Positions 44,577-58,200 of a DNA stretch of 64,000 nucleotides are shown here, one piece after another. Made by a program: the position numbers and the translations under genes. The notes below the pieces were generated by a model. That model was not told the DNA's origin and made no database searches. It saw nothing but the letters and a program-made list of their open reading frames with translations. The stretch's first letter is position 1. Each line of letters begins with the position of its first letter. Source of the stretch: Azadirachta indica (taxonomy: Eukaryota > Streptophyta > Magnoliopsida > Sapindales > Meliaceae); the NCBI GenBank assembly GCA_022749755.1, contig CM040451.1, positions 12,971,871 through 13,035,870 of the forward strand, given 5' to 3'.

Positions 44577-46982
44577 ATGGTATGTTTTTCTTTTTTCCTT
44601 TGGTTATGTATTAGTATATTTTCTCGTTAGACAAATAGTCGTTAGGGTTTTATTTAATTTCTGTTTAATTCGATTATCTGAAGAATGTGTAAATTATTGT
44701 GTAAAATCGGGGCTTCCTGATACTCTATGTTGCATTAGCTTTTGTATCGATATTTCACGATCAAGGGTGTAGTACTATTTGTAGTAGCGATCCTTATATA
44801 TCGTATTAACAATCGAAATATGGTCGAAAGAAAAAATCTCTATTTGACAGGGCTTCTTCCTATACCTATGAATTCCATTGGACCCTTGCATTATTTCAGA
44901 CTTAATTACACTCTCATTGGTTAATCAGAAGACAAATGTTTTAGTCTTTTGTTTTTTGGAGGAATTATATGATTTTTTTGGTTTTTCGGTTTGTAATTTT
45001 AGTTTTGAAGGTAATGAAATATTGTGCATATATCTGAGGAAAGTAGATTTTAAGCAAAATCGGAGGGTGGGTATTTTGTTTTCTTGTAAGGATGCCGTTG
45101 TTCCTACAAGAGTTTACCAGTTTATGATTGCTTTCACCTAGAACATTGCATAAGTTTTTGAAAAAATGTAGTTTTATTTTTTAAGTTTGAAGGACAATCG
45201 CTTTGCTTGTGGAACACTTTAAGAGAGATTTTATTTGTGCATGTTAGAAAATCCCTGAAATGAGTTCTTTAGATGTGTGTCTATCACGAGAAAGTGGCAA
45301 AATTCCAGTGATCCAAGTTATCAAAAGATGTGACTCACGTTCTGGAGCATCCCCAACTTTTGTATTGCCCCATTGATGCATACTTTTTGTTATGAGAGTA
45401 ATTTCAATGATAGATTTTGGGCTTGATCTATTGCAATCTCATGAAGCGTTGGTACTTAGAGCAATTCTTTTTCTCTCTTTCCTGGTTTTTAAATGCCATG
45501 ATTATCCTCTATGTGGATTTCTTCTATTTGTTGATCTATTTCGCCATACCTGGTTTTTCTGGAGTTTGAATTTTCTTCAATTTGTTGTTTAGGCTGATCC
45601 TGAATTAGAAGCAATTAGACAAAGAAGAATGCAAGAACTGATGGCTCAGCATGGCGTGGTAATGGATCACTTCCTAGTTTTTCTTTTAGTTTCAATATTC
45701 TTCTTTGACAATTCACAAAAGAAGTGATATTGCATGTATTTCCTTTTAAGTTGATGAAGCTAATAAAATCTTGTTTGTATACAGGGCAGTCAACAAAATT
45801 CTGAGCAGCAGAAAGCTCAGGAAGATGCCAAGAGGTGGGGTTTTGAATTTGTATGCCAATGTATTCTTTGTGGTTGTGGGATTTTAGATTGGGGATTTGT
45901 TAAATCTATTTCTATAAGTCCAATCATTGATCCTAAGATTTGACTTATTATTTAGGGAGGCAGATGAACGAAGGCAAATGATGCTTAGCCAGATTTTGTC
46001 ATCTGAGGCACGTGAAAGACGTAAGTAATTTGAGCTTTATCTTACCGAACTGGGTTGTACAACTTGTCCTTCTTTGTGCTGCGACAAGGAATTTCAATTC
46101 CAAGTTTAGTATAGAAGAGTGCCATGATAATTTTTCATTGAAAAGAGTTGGACAGCAAATGTGAAGACCTAGGATAGTTGATATGCCCATCAGATTCTTG
46201 CAAAATTAGAAGATGGAAGATATCTCCATAAAATGAAAAGTTCTTCCAAAATTTTAAATTAAATCATCATTTCTACAAAGGGCTGAATATTGAAACTTTA
46301 AGGTGTTAGTCTTGACCCAGCAAGCATGAATGAACTTGTCATGATTTTAGGTTAGAGCCAGCTTGTGTGCACGGCATATGCACAAAATAAAGAGTACTTT
46401 ATGATCATTGTAGAAATTATCTCCTTGCATTTCAGAAGTGGACAGCGATGGAGGACCTGGAAAAATTAGAATAAATACACTTATGCTATTGAATTTCAAC
46501 TTTATCCTTCTTTCTGTCACATAAATTGTTGGCGCCATATGTTTTTAAATGTTAATGGCCATGTGGACAGTTGCTAGAATTGCTTTGGTGAAACCTGAGA
46601 AGGCTAGAGGAGTTGAAGATATTATACTGAGAGCAGCTCAAATGGGTCAGATAGCTGAGAAGGTATCACCACCTTTCATTCAATTCCTACCTGGTTGCAA
46701 TATGCTGAACAATGTTATTTAAAACTCCATTATTTTGGAACGAAAGCATAATCATGCTCTCCTGATGTCTTATTATTTGCAGGTTTCTGAAGAGAGGCTC
46801 ATATCATTGCTGGAACAGATTAACACCCAAACCACTAAACAGACCAAAGTCACTGTAAGTAATCTCCCAAAATCATTGCCATCCATCAAATGCTTGCTTG
46901 CATCTAGTATCACGGTTTGATCTTTTCTCGCTGGATATTTCAGATCCAGAGGCGCCGGAGTGTGTTGGAAGATGATGATTAG
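44577..46982 (+). CDS. PDCD5: PDCD5 (programmed cell death 5, TFAR19) homologue
   Basis: This is a small conserved DNA-binding-family protein, nuclear and cytosolic, linked to programmed cell death in animals and annotated as a double-stranded DNA-binding protein in plants. The seven exons are 44577-44579 (ATG alone), 45593-45658, 45785-45834, 45956-46020, 46571-46662, 46783-46854 and 46944-46982. They total 387 nt, or 128 residues. The sequence opens [20 protein letters not shown], then an acidic/Gln coiled segment, [40 protein letters not shown] and [20 protein letters not shown], ending RRSVLEDDD. The first intron (about 1 kb) starts directly after the start codon and carries a plastid ycf2 fragment. 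Assignment is secure. Confidence 0.95.
44750..44885 (+). other. Nuclear insert of plastid DNA (NUPT), ycf2 fragment
   Basis: Within intron 1 of PDCD5, about 135 bp translate in frame to a segment typical of the plastid Ycf2 protein, including [20 protein letters not shown] and [16 protein letters not shown]. The frame starts near TATTTCACGATCAAGG and similarity stops near CCATTGGACCC. No other plastid sequence flanks it. High conservation suggests a fairly recent insertion. I recognised it from memory of Ycf2; exact borders need alignment. Confidence 0.88.
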
Positions 46983-48841
46983 CTATGATGTGAACTTGTG
47001 TGCTTCTGTCGGGTGTAAAATCAATGGATCTGTAACATTTTCTGTCTGTGTTTCCCTACATGCATTATCCATTCCAATGCACATGGAAGAAAACTTTTTC
47101 TATAGTTATGTAAGGTTGACTTCCTAGTAATTAAAAACTCCATAGTTATTGAATTTGCCATTTCATACATGCAACCATAAGGGAAAAAAAAAAAAAAAAC
47201 TGATTTTATTTTCAATATCTATCTGTTGTTGCATCACAATTTATAAGACAGATGCGGGCACGTTGCTGTTCTTATGGTTGGTTCCATTTCCATATTATTA
47301 TTAAATATAGCAATTATTAGAAGGCTTTCCGTTTGGAGCGAATCTGATGTCAATTATTGTAAGTTTGTATATTTGTGATATAAGTTTATTATGTTATTTA
47401 TTTACGAGACAACCATCTACAACCAAACACGTTGAAACCTTGCCTTGGTTAACCGGTGATGTGAGTACTACCAATCGGTGCAATTAATTAATTAATTAAT
47501 TAATTAATTATCTTTGTAAATCGGAAATACTATTAAAAAAATTGGAAAATTTTCCGTTTGTCTGTTGGATATGGAACAAAAATTTGGGGTGACAGACATT
47601 GATATTCAACTATCAACGTAGTGTTTTTATGTTTTCAGTAACAAGACCTTGGGGATATGATTTCTTATACAAACTCTATTCCTATTTATAAGTTTTATAT
47701 AATTTATTTTTTACTTTCTTAAACTTTTTTATTTTAAAAAAGATGTAAAATATATGATAACATAAATTTATGTAAAAGAATTTGGAGTATATATTGATAA
47801 TACCTTTTTAAAGTATTATGATCTGAGATCAAACATCAGACATTCTTTATCACCTATACCATATTAAACATTACTAATTGAAATAATTAGTATTTATTTA
47901 ATTTTACAACCCACTTAAATTAAATTCTCTTAATATTACGTGTATATTTTTTTAAAAATTTTAACATTATTTGTCTTCATTTGTAGTCACTCTTTAAATA
48001 GTATGTGACTTGTTCTCATCTCCAATTTTTTGTACATAATAATGTAAAAAGAAATATATTTTTTTATTTTATACCTATCAAGTAGGTTTCTTAAATCACT
48101 TAAAATAACTAAAATACTCTCCAGTGTCACGCTAAATATTGATAGATTTTAGATTTAGAGTAAGTGGTCATTTCAATTTCAGTCAGCGATTGAGGACCTA
48201 TTTGATACAAATGAAAAAGATACGTCCTTTTCGTGAAAACTAAAAAATACGTAGTAAACAATAATGTCCACAACAACTTCACATGCCTTGTGCGACGCCA
48301 CGAATGCAGTCATCGATCGTGTGTTTTTCTCTCCACTCGCTACCAACAAGCGCGTGTTTCTGCACATTCCGCGGCGACAAGAAAGAAAGCACAAAACCCA
48401 AAACTTTCTAGTCCGATTTTAGCACTTTCCATCCTTCGATTGTGTAAAGTAGCACAGTTTCAACTGCTTGCGGTTTACTAGGCTCCCAGGACCGAATCAA
48501 AACTCTTCCGTATATGTATGTATATGTATATATATGCATGGTATTCTTAATTTGACCCCTTCAAATGCACTTTCTAATTGAAAGCACTTCCAAAAAAAAC
48601 AGTCACCTTCTTCTCATCCATATTTCCAGTGCCAATTTTTCGTTTCTTCTTTGAAACTTGACAAAACTTTCATTTTGTTTCGGTGGTTTGTTTCTTTTTG
48701 TTTATCGTACCACCTACTTTCTGGTTGTTTCTCGTACCACCTACTTTCTGGTCTCTCTGAGAAACCTAGTTCCTCAAAATCACTAATTGGTGTGGAAGTT
48801 GTTTCTTTTTGCGACCTTAAGCGGTTTTCCGGCGGACCCAG
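46983..48841. other. Intergenic region, PDCD5 / TPK
   Basis: This region holds the PDCD5 3' UTR, AT-rich spacer with an (ATTA)n microsatellite at 47483-47510, and the TPK promoter and leader from about 48500. In the leader, a 20-bp segment CGTACCACCTACTTTCTGGT occurs at 48706 and 48733 (27-bp period). Confidence 0.6.
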
Positions 48842-51718
48842 ATGGATAAGGAACCTCTTTTGTCGTATTTGAGTCCGAGGAGGAAACCTACACCTCCGGC
48901 ACCTCTGTTCCCTCTTCCGGAAGAAGGAGAAATCTCCGTTCCCATTCCGTTAACCCCGTCTGAACTGAAAGATAGGCTCATTTTTGGACCTTCTCCTTCT
49001 CCCGGTGAAACTTCTCCTATTGTTGATGCGTTAACTCTTTCAGTCTCATCACCAAAAACATCTTCTTCTAGTTTATTTTCTCGGGAATCTCCTCAACAAT
49101 CCATGATTCCAGATTCAGTGTTATTTCCCCAACAGCCGCAGCAACAGTCTTCACAACTACAGTCCCCTCAGTCTTGGTTGTTTGATTCAAACTACCCATT
49201 TTCCAAGAGCAATCTTCACAGGTCGAAAACAGCACCTGCCATGGCTGTGATCAATGATTTAAAGCATCGTGAGGTGCCTAAGCCACAATTGGGTTCCCAA
49301 TCTATTGTTAGGCAAGCTGTCGTGCTTTTGGTGTTATATCTGTCATTAGGTGTGATTATCTATTGGTTTAATCGCAATAATTTTTCTGCTAACGAGACTC
49401 ACCCAGTTGTTGATGCTTTATATTTTTGTATTGTTACAATGTGCACAATTGGGTATGGTGACATTACACCAAATACAGTGGCAACTAAATTGTTTTCTAT
49501 ATTGTTTGTGTTGGTCGGATTTGGTTTTATTGATATTTTGCTTACTGGGATGGTTAGTTATGTGCTTGATTTGCAAGAGAATTATTTGTTGAGAACTATT
49601 AAGAATGGTGATGACAAGGAGACTCCAGGATCGTATATAGTTGATGTGAAAAAAGGGAGGATGAGGATAAGAATGAAGGTGGCTTTGGCACTAGGCGTTG
49701 TGGTTCTTTGTATCGGAGTTGGAGTTACTGTTATGCATTTTGTTGAGAATCTTGGCTGGTTGGATTCCTTTTATCTTTCAGTTATGTCAGTCACCACTGT
49801 AGGATATGGTGACAGGGCATTTAAGTCAATGACTGGTCGAATTTTTGCTTGCATTTGGTTGCTTGTATCAACACTCGCAGTTGCTCGTGCATTTCTCTAT
49901 CTTGCCGAGGCAAGGGTAGATAAAAGGCATAGGAGGATGGCAAAATGGGTGCTTGGTCATGATATGACTGTGGCTGAGTTTCTTGCTGCGGATATTGACA
50001 ACAATGGTTTTGTAAGGTATGTGATAATTTTAGTTTTGAATTCTCCAATTGTACATTTTGATCTTGTTGATACTTTTGGGGTTGTTGGGCTTGAAGCTCA
50101 ATTTTAAGCGTACCTCCTAAAAACTTATTCTAGCATTTGCATGATCTTGGTAAATTTCTTTCCGATGTGCCAGAGTTAGTAAAATTCTATGTGTCACAAT
50201 TACTGAATGTATTGTATGTATCATGCTGTTTGTCATACTATATATCAGGATGTGATGGATAATCACAATTATTTTACTTATGTGAACCATGTATTGATAA
50301 ATGTGTAGTTGATGCCTCTGAAGTTGTTAACATTAATTTTAATGTGGGATGACATTTTTGCTCAGTAGTTTTGACCTTTTATATTGTTATCACGAGAGTT
50401 AGGTGCCTCTTGTCTCTTTTTAGCTTTAGTAATATAGAAATTTGCCAAGGCAAAGTTGTTTTCAGTACTTCCAAAAAGTTCTTAGTTAGTTGGTTGGAAT
50501 TACTTGATCCAGTTGTTAAGGTCTTATTGCATTTAAAATTGGTGGGGACTCCTCTGTGTCCTTTTATAATTAAAAGTGGTAAAGGGCTTGTCACAAATAA
50601 TTTTAAATATCAATGTCCCCTGTAAGTTATAGGTATGCAGTCCTTTCAACAGTGCGCTGTGCAATTGTTGAACAAATTGGCATGGTTGGAAGGCGAACTA
50701 AATCTATGCTCTAACATCGTGTGAAAGCCTTCAATTAGTAGAAATTCTCACTCTTCTGGACCACAAAATAAAGTCCCAAAAGATTTATGTTAATGGGACT
50801 GGATGTTTTAGATTGGATGTAAATCTTCAACTTCTTGTTTCATTCTTTCTTTAGCATCTTTTGTAATTTATGGGGTTCTTTCTGAAATCTTCAACTTCTT
50901 GTTTCATTCTTTCTTTAGCATCTTTTGTAATTTATGGGGTTCTTTCTGGCTTGTGCTGCATGGCATTTTTAAGCTGTTACCATACATTTAAAGGATTTGG
51001 CAGTGTATTTAAGGACTTAAAGCTCTGCATTTCAGTGCTGAGATTGCAATGCTTCTAACATTCCACTTCCCCCCACACCTCCCCGTCTTAGGATCCTCGT
51101 TTCAGTTTTGCTGCTTCTGTTAAACTTCTTGGTTTTTGTGTGCATCACGTATGCTGCCCATTTCCATTTTCTTTTTTCTGATATCATCTGTTGATTGTAC
51201 ATTGAACTAGAGTACAATTATTATTCATAGAAGTTGGGGTGCATATTTATTTCTAGCAAGTCATATTTCAGCCATGAATTATTGTAGGGACTGAAACTTA
51301 TCATCTGAAGCTGTGTTATGTTGCATTAACAAAGTGCTGGCATCTTTTAGTAAATCAACTGTGACCAAACCAGTGTTAGGTTACTTTACCTGGCAGATAC
51401 TGCCCATTTTTGCCTACTGTCCTGGATTTGGCATAGACTGTAGAGTCGGTAACTTGGTTCACATTCTTTTCTAGGATTTATAATTTTTTATCTAATTTCT
51501 TTTTAGCTATGTCAGATGAATCCAATAAAAAGTGGACTGGTTTTCTGTATTTCTGTTGGCTTTGTTGCAGTAAGTCGGAATATGTGATATACAAGCTCAA
51601 GGAGATGGGAAAGGTATCCGAAAAGGATATTCTGCAGATATCTAAGAAGTTTGATCGGCTGGACACCGGCAACTGTGGGAAGATAACTCTTGCAGATCTC
51701 ATGGAGGGTCACCAATGA
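48842..51718 (+). CDS. TPK: Two-pore K+ channel (TPK/KCO family)
   Basis: This is a tandem-pore potassium channel of plant internal membranes (tonoplast or thylakoid, depending on the member). Two exons, 48842-50016 and 51571-51718, total 1323 nt, or 440 residues. The layout is: a long Pro/Ser/Gln-rich N-terminus; a 14-3-3 mode-I-like motif RSKTAP at about 127-132; four membrane helices; pore 1 TIGYGD at about 202-207; pore 2 TVGYGD at about 319-324; and two C-terminal EF-hands (DIDNNGFVSKSEY, then KKFDRLDTGNCGKITLADL). Both filters are intact. The single intron splits the first EF-hand. The N-terminus and first-EF sequence resemble the TPK2/3/5 group more than TPK1. Calcium and 14-3-3 control is known in the family; location here is not predictable by eye. 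Confidence 0.93.
50821..50948. repeat. 64-bp tandem duplication in TPK intron
   Basis: A 64-bp unit starting AAATCTTCAACTTC is repeated head to tail at 50821 and 50885, identical as far as I can read. It lies in the TPK intron and does not touch the splice sites. Confidence 0.93.
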
Positions 51719-53656
51719 CGTACCAATATCCTTGGCTTTAATAAGCCCTATACATTACCCAATTGTAAATTGAAGAGAAGGTAAGGTTAGTGTTCAACTT
51801 GCACTCGAATGATGTTTTTGTAAACTTCGATGCCTGATCCATAGATTTCCAAATGCATACAACAACGGAGCAGTTTGTGAATCCGAATGTGCACAATGCA
51901 CACAGCTCCCAGTGGTTCAAGTGGAAGAACAACCGTATCAGTTCTGGGAATAGATGAATTTGTACAAATATTTTGCTAGTGTAGACAAATTAGTTTTATT
52001 CTTTCATAAATGAAGGATAAAGACTTGACTTATATGTGTGTGTTTTCTTGCTCGGCAGAGTGTAATTCATTGTAAAGCGCATAAATTTGAACTCTCTTAT
52101 ATCTTAGATGTTATATGAAATACGTATTTCCCAAAGTGTTAGGGGTTTTGTAAATCCTGAGCAATTCTTCTATTTGAGCCTCGCTTATTATGCTTTCAGG
52201 CTTGTGAAAGAGGATAGATGGAAGAATAAGGTTATGGTGAATGGGTTACCTGATGAAGGGGTAACTGAAAAACAAGAAATAGAGAAAGGTTTTTGGGTCA
52301 AATCTATTTCTCATTTAGTGACGAAGGAAGGAAGGGTAAGGGTGCTTACCTTTGCATAATTTGCGGAATAATCATCCAAGCATTTCCTGAAGTTATGAAT
52401 TTAAAGCAAACTTTCTGGATTCGGTGAGTGAACTTTGACCTCAAATTACGATGAAAGTTGTATTCTTCACCTCTTCCATTTCGAAGAAAGTTACGCCCAC
52501 CGAAAGTTTACATAATGACTATTATTAATGGGTTAATCTTGCCTAAACATTTAAATCTAAATCAGACAAACTTTTTCTTGCTCTCACAAGTCTGGAAAAT
52601 TGAGGATCCCATGCCCTGAATCTTTGTTAATGATTCGCAATAGTAATGAAGTTGGAGAATTTTTGTACAGAACTTCAATCAATCATTAGTTCTTTAACTC
52701 ACCTTAAATCTTTTTTTTATTTGGCTGACATCAATACAATGAAGAACTTTTTGAAATCGAGACTGTTTTTGCGTGAGCTTCACCGGGTCTACGCCTGCAG
52801 GGCGCGAGGGTGATGATGGTCTGCGCTAGTCTGGTATCCCAAATAATTGATTACAGAATGAATATATGGAGAAAGAAACAAAACAAAACCAGAAGAAAAA
52901 TTTTAAAAAAAAAAAAAAAAAAAAAAGAAATAGGAATGTCAAGAGAAGAGCGCAGCTATCTGAAGTCAATAATCTCATCTCATCATCTTCTGTTGTTAAT
53001 AATAATAATAATGACAGTTGGTGACTGACTCCATCAAATCAAATCAAATCAAATCAAATCAAATGTATGTTAATAGATTAATAATCATCATATTCTCTCT
53101 TTTCTTTTCATGAGTGAGAAACATGGTAAAAAATTAAAATTTAACCCAAAAAAAAAAAAAAAAAAGAAGGAAGAAAAATGGAAAAGGGAATCAAACAATT
53201 AATTAACTGATAGGGAAGTAAGTAGCAATTTTGGTAAAAGGACCAAATTGTGATATCTTCTTTTTCCTTTATATATGAATATGAATACGAATACGAATAT
53301 GATTATGATTCCATGCTGTGTATAAAACTAAAAGCTGCATGTATGAATATTAATTATCAAATATAAACCTGATATTTTCATGATTCGATATTGATCGAAA
53401 TAATTAATTACTTTCCATAATTATGCTTAGTTTAATAATTAATTTGCAGTTGCACGATAATCATGCAAATATATATATATATATATATATGCAAGCTTGC
53501 TTTTTTCTCAAAAGTAACAAAATCAAACCCAACTCTTTTCCCAATCTTAATCTATCATCCCAAGTATCATTCAGTGAACTTAGATGATTGTTCATCAAAA
53601 AGTTATCCCCACCCCCACTACTTTCAGATTCTCCCATATTTCCATCTCTTTCTTTT

Positions 53657-53687
<31 letters not shown>

Positions 53688-56600
53688 TTTTATAATTCTC
53701 AATTTCTAAATTATATTTTCTAAGATTAAAAAATTATGGAAAAAATTAAAAAAGAATTGGAAAATAAAAAATGGACAATACGACAATAAGATAAGACAAC
53801 TTTGATTTTTCAATAAGGCAAACAAGAAAGGAAGCCTTGTTGTGTTACCTTTTCAAGTCTAGGAAACCTGTTTGGATTATACATTATATCATATTATTAT
53901 CTATCCCCTAATTCAAGATGCCTTTTATTTTCTTTACGCTAATTTTTTTTTTTTACATGATTTAACCCATAATTAATAATGAAGAGTGACATTAATTATT
54001 ATATGCTATTATTATTTTTTATTCCACTGAAAATTAAACGTGAAAGTGCAGACTGAGTCAGTTTTTGTGCGTCTTTTTGAATTTTGTCAACATAAAAAAT
54101 AACAATTGAAGAATAATCATTCATAACACAAGAAAACTTTTGAATTCAAGAACACCAAAAAATAAAAATAAAAATAAAAATAAAAAATGTCATTCTTCTT
54201 CTTCTTCTTCTTCTTCAGTGATTTTGACTGCATGGTCTCGTCTTAGTAATTGCGTTTGTGGCGTTTACTCAAAAGCATTTTCTAGTCAACTCCTCGTATA
54301 TTGTTTTTTCACTTCATTATTAATTTAATTTAATTTAATTAATTGTACAAAAATCTTTTTTTTTTCATAAAATTTGTCTTATAAAATTATGTATTTTAAA
54401 TTATTTTTATAATTAGCCTCTTCAATTTTATTTTATTTTTTATATTCGATTTTAAGTTTTAGCTTTGTCCTTATTAAATAGTTGTACATGTGATGTGATA
54501 CATGCATCTTTCTTTATTTAAGAAATCTTACTTTTGATATTATAAACTTTTTACCATGAAATGGTGGGGAAAGGTGTAAAAAGTTAATCAAATTGGTAAG
54601 AAATAAAAGAACTTCGAGTAATTAATTTAATTAGCAGGTGGATTGACTGAGTCAAAAGAATTTTTGACTGATCCAATTTATCAAACTGTTCATATTCTTT
54701 TCACATTTGAAACTTGTAATTAGGATTAGAGGAGAGTAAGAAACAAGGCATGCAACTTTCATTTTTTGCAAATAAATTAATTAATATTTTATGAACCCAA
54801 TTTTGTTTTTAAAAATTAAAAAATATATATATACAAAACATTTGCAACTTTCCAAGTGGAGTACACGTTGACTTGTGATTGGTGAATGCTTCAAATTATT
54901 AAACGATATAAAAAAAATATTTAAAAAAATAATAGAATATGAAAACAAATTCATGGTGAAAAGGACTGATGACATTAGATATTTATTTAATTTTCTTTTC
55001 CCTTTTTTTATATATTTCTTGGGTTGTAAATTTTGAATGAGAATTCAAATATATATTTTTCTTTTTCCCTATTTTTTAAAGGTGTTGTTTTCAAATGATT
55101 GATTGATACTTTACTTTCTAAATGGAAAGTTTTGAATTTGAGAATTGAGTGACTCACTCATTAATTAATTAATTAATCAAAGACTTGTATACATAAAATT
55201 GTTATTTATAAATAAATTAATTAATCAAAGACTCATTAGTGGGAAAATATCTGGAATCTGACCTAATGAAAATCAAACGAAAGATTATTTTTAGACTCAA
55301 TCCTCTACAATAACAATTTTTATTTATGTTTTCTTTTTACAGAAGACAATAAAATAATGAAATGTACATATTATCTGTGCTTTGATCATCCTAACTATAA
55401 AGTCTATATTTTCGCTTTTTAACTAAATCAATACATATTTATAAAACAAATGCTTATTTTTAATTTAAAAATATTAATAAATATTCAATTAATACTATAT
55501 TTTAATATATATGCCAAAATTAAAAAAAAAAGGTTGCTTGGTTTGCATTAAGCTGCCAATATATATGTGAAAATATGGGAATGCAATTGACATTGCACCG
55601 TAAAAGCTTTTTTTTTTTTTCTTTACTTTTTATTACATAACTTTTGGTTTGCCAAACAAAAACATGAATATTGATATTTTAACCTATTTATTACATAAAT
55701 TTTAGAATCTAATTCCTAAAAAAATTAATCAATAATTTTTTTTTGAAAATTTAATAAATAGAAACAAATAATTGATAACAATAATTATTCATGAATAGAG
55801 TGTCAACATCCAAAGATTCTTTTTTCAGTGTGCACACCTAACAAAAAACCTAACCTCCTTGCGAATTGATTAAGACTTATAAATTAATAATAATAGCATT
55901 AACCATATTAATTAATTAAACCCATATTTTTTATTTTTTCATATCCAATTAATGATCAATTCAACAAATTAAAAAGTCAACAATTTCATGCTGTTTGGTT
56001 AATTCAAAAAAACCCTAGCTAATTACACATCTTCAAAAGTCATCCCCAATAAGCAATCAGTTGAACTCTTCACAAGAATTGAATTGATGTATGTAACATA
56101 GATAGCGCTACGCATTTTCTTTTATTGGTGTCTACATATTGCTTATCTTTTCATAATATCCAATCAACATACAATATGGTAGCATTCTAGATTAGATGTC
56201 GCATTCCAACTTATACTTTATTAGGTGTTATTTTATGTAATAAATTAATTATTTCAATGATACATACATGATGCATTTATAGTCTTCTTTACACGTCACA
56301 TTTTCTTTAAATATTTTTTTTAAAAAATTATTAAATATTATAGTTTGATATTATGATATTTATATATTGTTAACTATTTAATAATACTGTTAATTAAATA
56401 AAAAAACGCATTCAAATACTAAACATTAATTTTTATAAAAAAATTTGAAACGAAATTGGATTTTGTATTACAAAAAGACAAAAAAAATTGAATAAAAAAA
56501 GTTTTGAAATTTGTAAACGAACAAGCAAACAACCAACAATTTAAGAAGGTAGGTAGATGTCATAATTCAAGTGGGTAATATGGACCTATTACTACATATG

Positions 56601-58200
56601 CCAGAATAAATGTGACAACATATATATATATATATATATATAAGAGTAGTCAGTCAATTAATCTATAACTTAGTCAATTGATTTTATATAATTATATAAT
56701 TAAAAAATTAACAACATAATCTAAGCTATGTTTTTTTTTATTTAATTATCTACCATAAAGTACTATTTCAACTATGTATGCATGACAAGTAGTGCCTCTA
56801 ATGCAAGCAATTAGCCTTAATTAACGGCACTGGCTTTTACCATTTTGCACTATTGCTTTTCCATTTCAATTAAAAATCAATGTCCCATAATTGTGTTAAG
56901 ATTTTAATTAAGTGTATATTTACAATTAAAAAAAATATATGATGTTTAATATAAAGTTAAAATTTTCTTAATTGGATTGGCATGTTTTAGGTCACAAAAC
57001 TTAAAAAGAAAAACAAATTATGAGAGATTTTATATTTAAAAAAGACCGTATTTATTTCATTTTAGACTCGGGAGTATTATATACTCATCTTTAATATAGA
57101 GTATAATATCTACGTTCAAAATGTATAACATCCTTTTTCCTGACAAAAAAAAAAAGGATAAATAAATAGTGCATGTCGAGAAGAATATATATAACAAATT
57201 AAATTGGTGACAATATGATGAGGTAAAGATCAGAAAGAATATATGAAGTTTGATTTTTCAAAACTTTGATGTTGTTTGACCAATTCTGTCACAACTTCAA
57301 AGTAGTGGTCCTTTATTTACAAACGTTTTTAATTAAAATTTTCTCGTTATTTGATGATTAATGCTTAGGAATTTTATGTATTCTGTTTGACTGTTTGATT
57401 ATTAATTATTAATAATTAACGTATGCTTGCTCAATATTTCTTCCAATTTGCCATTGAATTGAATTAATTCAATACATAATGGCCAGGAATTAGATCCAAC
57501 CACACAAACGAATTGACGAGGAAATTCCCATTAAAAAAGAGTAATAAAAACAATAAAATGTTTTCCAAAAACTCAAAATATTGTTTCCAAAAAATATTTT
57601 TTATAATGTTTTTTCTTTTTGACGTTTGTTCTTAGGAATTAACATCTGCTGTTATCCATATATAAGAACAAATTGGCCGTGTTAATTCAACAAAGTCGTA
57701 TTAATTAATTAATAATTTCTGCCACCCAAAATTAAATGAAAAATATTCAGAAACAACTTGAATGTTACGTTTTTTTCAATCACTTATCTTTCATTATATT
57801 AAAAAGAATATTTTTATATATTATATATTGAATATATTATAAATTATTATTAACACAGGTGTTGTTAAACTAAAACAAATATAACATTGTTTCATCGAAA
57901 TTCTTATTTCAATTTGTATTTTGTAAAATAGGAACCCCCGGGGTTAAAAAATAAAATAAATAATTTTTATTTTTTTGGGGGGGGTTTAATTATAACTTGA
58001 AACTATTGAAAACTCATTAAATTACGGCAAATGTGGATGGAAAGATTTGAAAAAAATTTGGTGTGCAGATGAGATTGGGACCTAAAAGTGTGAGACCAAA
58101 AAGTTTAAGCATAAATCCATAGAAATAGAAGAAGATGATGACGTGGGCAAGGCATAAGCAAAGTAAAGTAAAGCAAAGAGGTTCATGTAAGAAAGCCGCT
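51719..58200. other. Long AT-rich intergenic region with microsatellites
   Basis: After the TPK 3' UTR this is a gene-poor stretch of about 6.5 kb. Microsatellites include (AAATC)n at 53033-53064, (AT)n at 53468-53490, (TA)n at 53657-53680, A4-5T runs at 54162-54186, (CTT)n at 54193-54216 and (TA)n at 56620-56642. Poly-A tracts occur near 52903 and 53149. An 83-codon ATG-started frame at 52108-52359 is unrecognised. I see no transposase, reverse transcriptase or obvious terminal repeats. Confidence 0.55.

Noticed and set aside
52108..52359. 83-codon ATG-started open frame downstream of TPK
   Set aside because: I recognise no domain, promoter or splice support. Its length is within chance for this window.
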